This document shows, piece after piece, positions 1 to 7,900 of a stretch of 15,969 nucleotides of DNA. Every line of letters begins with the position of its first letter. Within the stretch, counting starts at the first letter, position 1. The stretch spans positions 1 to 15,969 of the forward strand of contig QMVM01000018.1 in NCBI GenBank assembly GCA_003661105.1, written 5' to 3'. This DNA comes from Methanosarcinales archaeon (GTDB lineage Archaea > Halobacteriota > Methanosarcinia > Methanosarcinales > Methanogasteraceae). The translations under genes were made by a program, and so were the position numbers. The notes under the pieces were generated by a model. That model did not search any database. It was not told where the DNA came from and saw nothing but the letters and a program-made list of their open reading frames with translations.

Positions 1-926
1 CCGAGACTTCCTTCGGTAGCGCTAACCGTGGGCTCGATCGCTAGATATTTCCCACCCCGGAGCGGGACGATCACCCAGGCATGACCGTACCCATCCTGCC
101 AGTCGTCCCTGGTTGCGATGTATGCGGTCACGTTGTGGCATTCGAGTTTCCATTCGATGTATGCAGCCATCTCAGAGCAGTCGAAACTCGAGCACTGGTA
201 CGGCGTTATGAATCCCTTGCCAAGCAGACGCTTCACCTCGTCATGGGTGTTCTGAAACCGGCTCTTAGGAATGTAATACGGATCAGGAATAGCTGTTAGA
301 TCTGCCTTTAGAGTGGGCGCATCCTCCGGATCGGAGGGGTCTGGCACAGGGGATGCGAAGCTCCCCGATCCACTGTTGCTGACGCCGGCGTTCTCGTTGA
401 AACGGTCGATGTTAGCATAGACCGCATCCACATACTCAGCAGCTCTATGGCTGTGATATCTGGCATGGCGGTCATCCCCTTGCGAGGAGTATTCGGACGC
501 CTGATAGAGATCAGACGCCGACTCGTTGACGCTGTGATGGATCGCATGCAGAATAAGGAGTTGGGCATCATAATACGCTTCATTAGATCCGGAGAGCGAC
601 GCGTTCGTGACACGGCGTTCGAACGACTCAATCGATGCGGCGTACTTCAGGTTCTCCTGTTTCAGTTGCTCGCATTCTGCCCTACAGCCATCGTATTCGC
701 GGTCGTTAAAGGATGCGATAGCATTATTCAGGGACTCGGTTATGGTTTTCAGGCGCGAAAGCACCTCCGACTGGCTCTCTTCCAGATTGGCATCTTGCCA
801 ACCGATTCCACCCTCATTCCCACTCTCGATGTGGCTTTCAGGATGCACAGGGCTTTCGTGGATGCATCCGGAAGATAAGACCGCCAGTACCAGCGAAAAT
901 ACCAGTGACAGCACCACCCAGCGCAT
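1..926 (-). CDS. Transglutaminase-like lipoprotein, partial (C-terminus beyond window)
   Basis: The minus strand is open without a stop from about 941 to base 1, so the gene leaves the window (about 308 codons seen). The N-terminus is a lipoprotein signal: MRW, a hydrophobic stretch, then lipobox LSSGC with Cys21 as the probable lipidated residue. A hydrophilic, probably helical region follows (about residues 40-170, with EQLKQEN), then a Ser/Pro-rich linker, then a transglutaminase-like (papain-fold) domain. Its likely catalytic Cys250 lies in FDCSEMAAYIEWKLE, His282 in GHAWVIV, and the acidic residue in AIEPT. Start 926 is chosen because AAGGATGAT lies about 10 bases upstream; in-frame ATGs at 941 and 938 are alternatives. 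Known: many archaea carry such extracytoplasmic proteins of unclear substrate. Inference: it is anchored outside the cell and cleaves or cross-links peptides or cell-envelope amides. The two opposite-strand ORFs here are its shadows. Confidence 0.82.
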   Translation of the reverse strand, partial: MRWVVLSLVFSLVLAVLSSGCIHESPVHPESHIESGNEGGIGWQDANLEESQSEVLSRLKTITESLNNAIASFNDREYDGCRAECEQLKQENLKYAASIESFERRVTNASLSGSNEAYYDAQLLILHAIHHSVNESASDLYQASEYSSQGDDRHARYHSHRAAEYVDAVYANIDRFNENAGVSNSGSGSFASPVPDPSDPEDAPTLKADLTAIPDPYYIPKSRFQNTHDEVKRLLGKGFITPYQCSSFDCSEMAAYIEWKLECHNVTAYIATRDDWQDGYGHAWVIVPLRGGKYLAIEPTVSATEGSL

Positions 927-963
927 TTTAGAATGCATCATCCTTATGCATCTCTCGAACCAA

Positions 964-992
964 CACATTTTAAAGATTGGCTATAAACGTAC
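964..992. promoter_or_regulatory. Divergent promoters of the lipoprotein gene and cofH
   Basis: The roughly 60-base gap between two divergent starts holds two AT-rich boxes. On the plus strand ATTTTAAAG (about 967-975) is centred some 28 bases before the cofH ATG at 1000, which would suit a leaderless or near-leaderless transcript; no good Shine-Dalgarno site precedes that ATG. On the minus strand CGTTTATAG (about 981-989) would start transcription near 958, leaving a short leader with AAGGATGAT before the lipoprotein start. The archaeal spacing of TATA box to start (about 25 bases) is established; assignment of these boxes is inference. Confidence 0.45.
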
Positions 993-999
993 GAGAGTA

Positions 1000-2148
1000 A
1001 TGCTTCCCACAGACCTGATCGACCGTGCGTACAGGGGTGAATGTATGAAAGATGATGCTGCGCTGCTTGCGACCGCGCCGCCTGCCGAACTCTTCGGACT
1101 GGCCGATGAACTGCGCGCAGAGGCGGTCGGGGACGTCGTCTCATACATACCCAACAGAAACATCAATTTCACAAACCGGTGCATCGGAACCTGCCGGTTC
1201 TGCGCATTCAGGGAGCCTGCTGGCTACCGGCTCGGGATTCCGGAGATCCTTAAAAAGGTAGATGAAGCGGTCAGTTTGGGCGCAACCGAGGTCTGCATCC
1301 AGGGGGGGCTTCTGCCGGATATGCACCTGACAAATTACTGCGAGATTCTCGAATCGATCAAATCCGAATTTCCGAAGGTCCATATCCATGCATACTCTCC
1401 GATGGAGGTCTGGTACGCAGCAGGCAGGGGCAGGGGAGCGGGAAGCGGGGCGGGTGGTGGTGGAAGCGAAGACCGGGAGCGGGGTGGTGCCGCCGTAAGA
1501 GATGCGCTTACCACTCTAAAGAAGGCAGGACTTGATACAATGCCCGGAACCGCAGCAGAGATCCTTGTGGATGATGTGCGCACGAAGATATGCCCGGATA
1601 AACTGAATACAAAACAGTGGATAGATGTCGTCAGGACTGCGCACAGTCTCGGCATACAAACGACCGCAACCATCATGTACGGACACATCGAGACTGTGAG
1701 GGACCGGATCGACCACCTATTCCTGATTCGCGACCTGCAGGACGAGACACATGGATTCACTGAATTTGTGCCACTCTCGTTTATGCCATACAACAACAAA
1801 CTCGGCGAAGGGATGCTTGCAGGCGGCAATTACGGCAACACCGGAATCGATGACCTGCGGATGCATGCGCTTGCACGAATCGTACTACACAACCGCATCC
1901 CAAACATCCAGGCGAGCTGGGTGAAGCTCGGGAAAAAACTGGCGCAGTATGCACTTCACTGCGGGGCAAACGACCTTGGAGGAACGCTCATGGAAGAAAA
2001 GATATCGAAATCGGCGGGATCTACGTCAGGCGAATATATGCCACCGTCAGAGTTTAACTGGATCATTGAGAATGCCGGACGGATACCGGTGGTGAGAGAT
2101 ACAATCTATTCCCACCAACGACGCCCCACGTATGGGCAGGGGCGGTGA
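1000..2148 (+). CDS. cofH: F420 synthesis radical SAM enzyme, FO synthase subunit 2
   Basis: CofH joins tyrosine to 5-amino-6-ribitylaminouracil; with CofG it makes the deazaflavin FO of coenzyme F420, a hydride carrier of methanogens and relatives. The 382-residue protein has the radical-SAM cluster motif CIGTCRFC (Cys61, Cys65, Cys68) after NINFTN, then the conserved QGGLLPD, HAYSPMEV and MPGTAAEIL segments and a C-terminal block with GGTLMEE and GEYMPPSEF typical of CofH. The related MqnC is less likely given these. The reading frame stays open upstream to 607, but that stretch is antisense to the lipoprotein; ATG 1000 gives a family-like N-terminus (MLPTDLIDRA). Odd feature: residues about 142-164 are a Gly/Arg-rich insert in a loop that is short in other CofH proteins. 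The partner cofG is not in this window. Confidence 0.93.
   Translation: MLPTDLIDRAYRGECMKDDAALLATAPPAELFGLADELRAEAVGDVVSYIPNRNINFTNRCIGTCRFCAFREPAGYRLGIPEILKKVDEAVSLGATEVCIQGGLLPDMHLTNYCEILESIKSEFPKVHIHAYSPMEVWYAAGRGRGAGSGAGGGGSEDRERGGAAVRDALTTLKKAGLDTMPGTAAEILVDDVRTKICPDKLNTKQWIDVVRTAHSLGIQTTATIMYGHIETVRDRIDHLFLIRDLQDETHGFTEFVPLSFMPYNNKLGEGMLAGGNYGNTGIDDLRMHALARIVLHNRIPNIQASWVKLGKKLAQYALHCGANDLGGTLMEEKISKSAGSTSGEYMPPSEFNWIIENAGRIPVVRDTIYSHQRRPTYGQGR
1423..1463 (+). repeat. G-rich tract inside cofH (possible G-quadruplex)
   Basis: This stretch contains successive G-runs on the coding strand (GGGG, GGGG, GGG, GGGG, GGG, then GGTGGTGG) separated by one to three bases. It encodes the Gly-rich loop insert of CofH. 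The run pattern meets the usual pattern for a potential quadruplex in DNA or mRNA; folding is not shown. Confidence 0.6.
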
Positions 2149-2201
2149 TGTCATCTACCATGATCTGATGAGGTACCGGTCATTTCATACGGAGACTTCC
2201 G

Positions 2202-3229
2202 ATGGCTGAAAATCTGCCTGCAAAAAACGACTCTCAAATTCTCATTTACCAGACCGAAGGCGGCAAAACGAAGATTAAAGTCCCACTCAGGGATGAGACG
2301 GTATGGCTGGCACAGAAGTTGATTGCGGAGTTGTTTCAGACAACAAAGCAGAATATTAGCCTACATATTCGGAACATCTATGACGAGGGCGAATTGACAC
2401 CAGATTCAACTGTCAAGGAATACTTGACAGTTCAAAAAGAGGGAAGCAGACGAGTTTCTAGAGTGGTGGATTTTTATAATCCGGACATGATCATCTCTGT
2501 CGGTTATCGCGTAAAATCCCATGTTGCTACTCGATTCCACCAATTGGCAACCCAGCGGCTGCGGGAATACATTGTCAAAGGTTTTGTTCTTGACGATGAG
2601 CGGCTGAAAAACCCTGATCAGCCCTTTGATTATTTTGATGAACTTCTGCGCCGAATTCAGGATATTCGTACCTCTGAACGACGTTTTTACCAGAAAATAA
2701 CCGATATTTATGCGACCAGCATCGATTACGATCCTACAACCAAGACCAGCATCAATTTTTTCAAGACCGTGCAAAACAAACTTCATTGGGCAATCACCGG
2801 CAAGACCGCCGCTGAAATCGTTTATGATCGGACAAATGCCACCAAACCGAATATGGGACTTACCAATTGGCGGGGAGAGAAAGTACGCAAACAAGATGTC
2901 ACCATCGCTAAAAATTATCTTGACGAAGACGAGCTGCGGGGGCTTAACAATCACGTCGAACAATATCTTGTCTTTGCCGAAGGACAGGCGATGCGCCGCG
3001 TTCCCATGCACATGAACGACTGGACAGCTTTTTGCAGTTGAACGACCGAAATATTCTGGAGCATGCAGGAAGAATATCGTATGAAATGGCTAAGGAGATG
3101 GCAGAAACGGAATACGAGAAATTCAGCTGGGAGCGTATACGATATAGCAACTCAAAAGAGAGCGATTTTGATGAGACTGTCAAACAGATAGAAAATCACA
3201 AATACCAAAATGGAGAAACGATACAATGA
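2202..3229 (+). pseudogene. rhuM: RhuM-family protein, broken by a frameshift near 3022
   Basis: Residues 1-275 of frame one match the RhuM (virulence protein) family: a helix-turn-helix-like start (VWLAQKLIAELFQTTKQNIS), then VDFYNPDMIISVGYRVKS, then the conserved middle and HMNDW. That frame stops at 3041. The rest of the family sequence (LDSFLQLNDRNILEHAGRIS, then AKEMAETEYEKF) continues in another frame to a stop at 3227-3229. At the junction GACTGGACAGC can be read as DW or as LD, so four or so residues between W and LD are lost; a deletion between two CTGG copies would explain it. The function of RhuM is not well known; it is common on islands beside mobile or defence genes. It is more AT-rich than cofH and mobB, and sits between genes of cofactor metabolism, suggesting it was acquired. 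The second frame overlaps the next ATG (ATGA). Confidence 0.85.
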
Positions 3230-3954
3230 CTAATGCAGCCACAATTGGTGTTGTTGGCTACCACAACACCGGAAAGACGACCCTCATCTGCAAACTGATC
3301 GAACGGTTGACAGAACGAGGATATTCCGTGTCTACGATAAAGAACATTCCAAAAGATGGATTTTCGATGGATGTCGAGGGAACAGATACATGGAGGCATG
3401 GCGAATCCGGCGCAGGGCTTGTTGTTGCAAGCACTTCGGGTGAGACATCTTTCATCGTGAAGAACGTCATGCCTTTTGAGGATATCCTGAGAACCATGGA
3501 CAACATGACATCCCCTGATGTGATACTCGTGGAGGGGCACAAGACTGAAGATATCCCGAAGATCGTGCTTGGGGATATCGAGATAGACCGCGGCGGGCGC
3601 AGATACGATCCCGATGTGGATGATTTCGAGGAGATTCTCGATTACGTAACAGAGGCGATCGAGATTGCGAGGATATATGTGAAGCTTCCGAAGATGGACT
3701 GCGGAAAATGTGGATGCGATGACTGCGTGAAGATGGCAGAAGCCATCGTCCGCGGGGAAAAGGCAATCTCGGACTGTGTGGTGCAGGAAGGGCTTGTGAG
3801 CGTTACCGTAGGAGGAGAGGCGATTCCAATGGGTCCCTTTGTTCAGGATATGGTCTCGAAAACGATTGCCGGAATGGTCTCCTCCTTAAAAGGCGTTGAT
3901 CGTGAAGGCACGGACGCGGATATAACCATTGAGATAAAACATGCCGAAAAATAG
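3226..3954 (+). CDS. mobB: MobB-like GTPase fused to a four-cysteine Fe-S domain
   Basis: The first 150 or so residues are a MobB-type P-loop protein: Walker A GYHNTGKTT (residues 11-19), then VSTIKN, DTWRHGESGA and DVILVEGHK. MobB binds GTP and aids attachment of a nucleotide to molybdopterin during molybdenum or tungsten cofactor maturation. Residues about 155-186 hold KMDCGKCGCDDC followed by AIVRGEK and a further Cys: Cys159, 162, 167 and 184 fit the single 4Fe-4S cluster module of the type found in RnfB and CO dehydrogenase/acetyl-CoA synthase proteins (Pfam Fer4/FeS PF04060-like). The full length is 242 residues against about 170 for bacterial MobB. Its ATG overlaps the stop of the broken rhuM gene (ATGA) and its 3' end overlaps nadX by 14 bases, so translation with nadX is probably coupled. 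The role of the cluster here is not established. Confidence 0.85.
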   Translation: MTNAATIGVVGYHNTGKTTLICKLIERLTERGYSVSTIKNIPKDGFSMDVEGTDTWRHGESGAGLVVASTSGETSFIVKNVMPFEDILRTMDNMTSPDVILVEGHKTEDIPKIVLGDIEIDRGGRRYDPDVDDFEEILDYVTEAIEIARIYVKLPKMDCGKCGCDDCVKMAEAIVRGEKAISDCVVQEGLVSVTVGGEAIPMGPFVQDMVSKTIAGMVSSLKGVDREGTDADITIEIKHAEK

Positions 3955-4762
3955 ATTAAAGATCGGGGTCTTCGGATGCGGCGCGATCGGAAGCGCGATA
4001 TGCAGCGCAATCGACGAGGGAACCATCGATGCGGACCTTATCGCAATCTGCGACCGTGATCCCGAGATAGAACACATCGCAGACGCGCTTGCCAGCCACC
4101 CAGCGACTATGAATATCAGCAGGATGGTAAGATCTGTTGATATCGTGGTTGAAACCGCATCCCAGCAGGCGGTGCGCACGATTGCGCCAATTGTGCTCTC
4201 AGCGGGATGCGATCTCATGATCATGAGTGTCGGCGCTCTCGCGGATGCGGAACTCTTCTGCCAGCTTAAGGATCTGGCACGGCGCAACGATTGCAGGATA
4301 TATGTACCGTCTGGCGCAGTAGCAGGCATCGACGGCATCAGATCAGCAGCCATCGGACGGATCGACTCGGTCGTGCTGACGACGACAAAACCGCCGGCAG
4401 GGTTTGCTGGTGCGCCTTACATCGAAGAGCGTGGCATCGATCTTTCGTCGCTATCCGGGGCGATTGTGCTCTTCGAGGGGTCTGCCGCGGATGCTGTGCA
4501 GGCGTTTCCTGCGAACGTGAACGTGGCAGGCACACTGAGTCTTGCAGGAATCGGGTACGACGCCACGATGGTGCGGGTCATCGCGGATCCTGCGGCTACA
4601 CGGAATGTGCACGAGATCGAGGTTACAGGGGAGTTTGGTGCGCTGACGGTCAGGGTCGAGAATGTAGTGTCGCCTGAGAATCCGAAGACGAGTTATATTG
4701 CTATGCTGTCAGCAATTGCGACGCTAAAGAAGCTGACAGAGCCTGTGTGGGTTGGGACATAA
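3941..4762 (+). CDS. nadX: L-aspartate dehydrogenase
   Basis: NadX oxidises L-aspartate with NAD(P) to iminoaspartate, which quinolinate synthase (NadA) uses for NAD synthesis. The 273-residue protein starts with a Rossmann motif GVFGCGAIG (residues 9-17), has VVETASQQAV and MSVGALAD in the middle, and the family signature PSGAVAGIDG. Near the end, His224 in NVHEIEVTGEFG is the probable catalytic histidine and ENPKTSY (Asn247) closes the active site. Length and order match the archaeal and Thermotoga enzymes. It overlaps mobB by 14 bases and is followed at once by an oligo-T stretch. The other NAD synthesis genes (nadA, nadC) are not in the window. NAD kinase, further on, uses the end product of this pathway. 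Confidence 0.93.
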   Translation: MPKNRLKIGVFGCGAIGSAICSAIDEGTIDADLIAICDRDPEIEHIADALASHPATMNISRMVRSVDIVVETASQQAVRTIAPIVLSAGCDLMIMSVGALADAELFCQLKDLARRNDCRIYVPSGAVAGIDGIRSAAIGRIDSVVLTTTKPPAGFAGAPYIEERGIDLSSLSGAIVLFEGSAADAVQAFPANVNVAGTLSLAGIGYDATMVRVIADPAATRNVHEIEVTGEFGALTVRVENVVSPENPKTSYIAMLSAIATLKKLTEPVWVGT

Positions 4763-4765
4763 AGG

Positions 4766-4773
4766 TTTTTTTT
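4766..4773 (+). terminator. Oligo-T terminator after nadX
   Basis: Eight T in a row begin four bases after the nadX stop codon. Oligo-T on the non-template strand is the known signal for intrinsic termination in archaea; no strong hairpin is seen before it. Confidence 0.6.
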
Positions 4774-4831
4774 GTATCGGCGGGAATACATCCTGTTTGG
4801 TGCGCAAAACACAATCAAATCGCCATATCGT

Positions 4832-4947
4832 TAATTCTTTATACTATGGTAGTGTGTGTAGTGTGTGAAACATCTATGGACCGGATGCCTGCAATCGGAA
4901 GCCATGTCTCGCGGGTAAGGTGACCTGTACATAGATTGCATAAAAAC
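4832..4947 (+). promoter_or_regulatory. Promoter and leader of the subtilase gene
   Basis: Two TATA-like boxes precede the gene. The distal one, CTTTATACTA (4837-4846), resembles boxes at about 12598 and 13849 in this window. The proximal one, GCATAAAAAC (about 4938-4947), would give a short leader ending in the GGAGG (4973-4977) that sits four bases before ATG 4982. Between them the leader carries tandem TAGTGTGTG copies (about 4849-4867) and an imperfect direct repeat, GCAATCGGAAGCCA (4891-4904) and GCAAATCGGAACAGCCA (4948-4964). Which box is used cannot be decided here. Confidence 0.45.
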
Positions 4948-4981
4948 GCAAATCGGAACAGCCAAACAAGATGGAGGATAC

Positions 4982-7900
4982 ATGAATATAAATAGTACTG
5001 TAATCACACTTGCGCTCATAGTCCTGCTCTGCGGACAAGATGCAGGCGCAGCACAGATGGATATGTCAGAGATGCACGATGCACCGCTTGCCAAAGTCGA
5101 TCCGAAACTGATTGAATTGGCTTCAGACGAGAATGTTGTTGAGCCGACGAAGCTTGCCGACCCAAGAATGCAGATGATGGTATCAACTATTGAAACGATG
5201 CCAACCACTGATGCGATCGTTATTACCTCGGGATGTTATGATTTATCCGGATATATGGATGTCAAAGCTACTTCCGAATCAAGAGTGCCTGGAACTTACA
5301 GAACATTCGGATCTCTACAGGTTGACAGTAACCTGATGCATAAACTGTTGAAGATAGCTTCTATAAAAGAAGTGGTTGCTGTAAACAGTTTGCAACCAGT
5401 CGATGCACCCGAACCACCAGACCCGGATCTGGCTGGCAAGACCCGGTATGAGGGGGCTGTAAAGAACCGAAGCTATCCGGCAAGACCATCTCATGCTCCG
5501 GAGCCGGATATGTGGCTGGCTGCAATGGAACATGGCGCCGTGAACGCGTGGGGTAATGGATTCACAGGAACCGGCACCAAAGTTGCAGTCCTTGACAGCG
5601 GCGTTGACTTTGCACACCCTGACCTGCAGGGGACGCAGGCAAGGGTTGACGACCCCACTTCACCATACAATGGATGGCCAATCGCATTTGACCCATATTC
5701 TATGCTGTATTATCTGGCATACGGAGGCGCGGCATTTCCGGATATCAGAAGCTGGTACTCTAATACAAGTAGCACAGATGTGGATTTAAATACAGACGGT
5801 GTACTCGATACTTGCGGTTACGTTGTCACTGGAATTGTAAGCCGGAGCGGTGTCTATCATGTGGGAGTACACCCGGACGAGACGTTATATGAATGGTGGC
5901 ATTTCGAGTATGTAACTGTTCTGGTGGTAGACAGCACCACTGCCGGAGTATATGACACCGTGTATGTGGATCTGGACAATGACAAGGACTTTACAAATGA
6001 AAAAGCATGTGTTAGAGGAGATGAGATCTCATGGAAAGACAACTGGAATAGTACAACAGCCCTTCCAGGTTCCGATGGGTATGCAGACCTATCCGGTGGG
6101 ATGGTATATTTCATTGCAGACGGCGCGAATCCGATACCATATTCGGATGTGCTTGCATATCAGTGGGGACTTCCGCTAACCATCCCGGGCAATGGCGATC
6201 TTGTCGCCTTTATGGGCTCTCTCGACTTTTCACAGGATCATGGAACGCTCTGCGCCTCCGCCGTTGCGGCACAGGGACGAACCGGAGAGAGTTCCTGGAA
6301 TGCCGGAGATGGGTTTGTGCAGGGTATGGCGCCAGATACAACGATAATAGCGGTAGGAAATATATACAATGCTCTTATCTCTGATATATACTACTTTGCA
6401 GTGGAAGGATACGATGGAATGCCAGGGACAGGAGATGAAGCGCAGATCGTAAGCTGCAGCTTTGGTTACTCAGATATAGTAAACGATGGCTGGGATTTTG
6501 AGTCAAGACTCATAGACCGTATAACAACAAGCTATAATCCGGAAGCAACCTTTACGATGTCAACCGGAAACGGTGGATTCGGATACGGCACAGCAGCAAG
6601 TCCCCTAAGCCCGGGTGTGGTGAGTGTCGGAGCATCAACCAGTTACTGGGATTACGAGCCGGTCAATGATTCGGCGCAATACAACTGGGGAGATGTGATA
6701 CCATTCTCGAACCGGGGACCAAATGCCATAGGGCAGGTAGAGCCCGATGTTGTTACAGTGGGATCGGGCGCGGCAGGCGATATACCACTTAACCAGTGGG
6801 GGGACGGATACACCGCATGGGAATTGTGGGGTGGAACAAGTCTTTCAGCACCGGCAACTGCCGGAGAACTGGCGTTGGTGTATGATGCATACAACCAGAC
6901 GAACGGGGTATTCCCGGGTTCGGAACTTGCAAGGAACCTACTCATGTCAGGAGCTGACAACATCAACTATGATGTGCTGCAACAGGGCGCAGGATTTACC
7001 AATGCTGATAGGGCAACCCGGATAGCAAGTGAGATGGGTGGATTGATGGTTACACCTGCATTCCGGACGGTTGGAGATTACAGGGGCACTGAATACGAGG
7101 CGTTTTCAGGGATAATAAGTCCCGGAGAATCCGATACCCTGACACTCACAGTGGAGAACCACGATCTATCCGGTCCGGTTACTGCAACCATCTCAGACTC
7201 GGTGCTGGAAAGAACAGGAGTGTGGACGACCACAATAGCTACTGACAGCACCTTAGAGGACGGATACCAGTTCACAGAACCGGATTACCTGATAGATATA
7301 ACAGGAGAGATAACAGACGGAACCAATCTCCTGAAGGCTACTTCTTACATCGATTTCAGTGCGTTTGACCCGGATGATGACTATGAATACGACGAGGTGT
7401 ATAGGCTCCTTGTCTACAAGTGGACCGACCTTGACGGCGATGGAATCTACTGGAATGATGGGAATGGGGATGGTGTGGTTCAGGCTGGCGAGGTTGATCG
7501 CGACTCCGGATACGAACTCAACCGGTTCTCGTATGGCTACAACTATGCAGACATTACCGAGGTGTTCCTCCGCGATCCGGACCCGGAGCTTCGTGGCGCA
7601 GATGGGATCTTGCTTGGTCTTCAACATAGTGTCGGCAACGGAAGCACCGCTGTTAATATCCAGCTGGAATTCTATGAGAATGCGGATTGGACCTGGGTTA
7701 CCGAGAGCCACAACACTTTATCCCTATCTGCCGGAGAATCGGCTACCTTTGACGCAACAATAAGCATACCAGCAGATACCAATATCGGGCTTTACGAAGG
7801 AAAGATCCTTGTAAGCGATGGCATAAACGAGACCGTAGTCCCGGTGATTGTAAATGTGGCAGCAGATACGACGACATTCGAGTTTGGCGGAAATACGTTG

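Noticed and set aside
81..878. Plus-strand frames at 81-299 and 447-878, and the minus frame at 308-631
   Set aside because: They overlap the lipoprotein gene in other frames; the lipoprotein has a signal, lipobox and catalytic motifs, these have no recognisable features.
607..999. Long N-terminal extension of CofH from an upstream ATG
   Set aside because: The extension is antisense to the lipoprotein and unlike any CofH; the family N-terminus starts at 1000.
1000..2148. MqnC (menaquinone pathway) rather than CofH
   Set aside because: The cluster region and C-terminal blocks follow the CofH pattern, and no other futalosine-pathway gene is near; the distinction still rests on motif memory.
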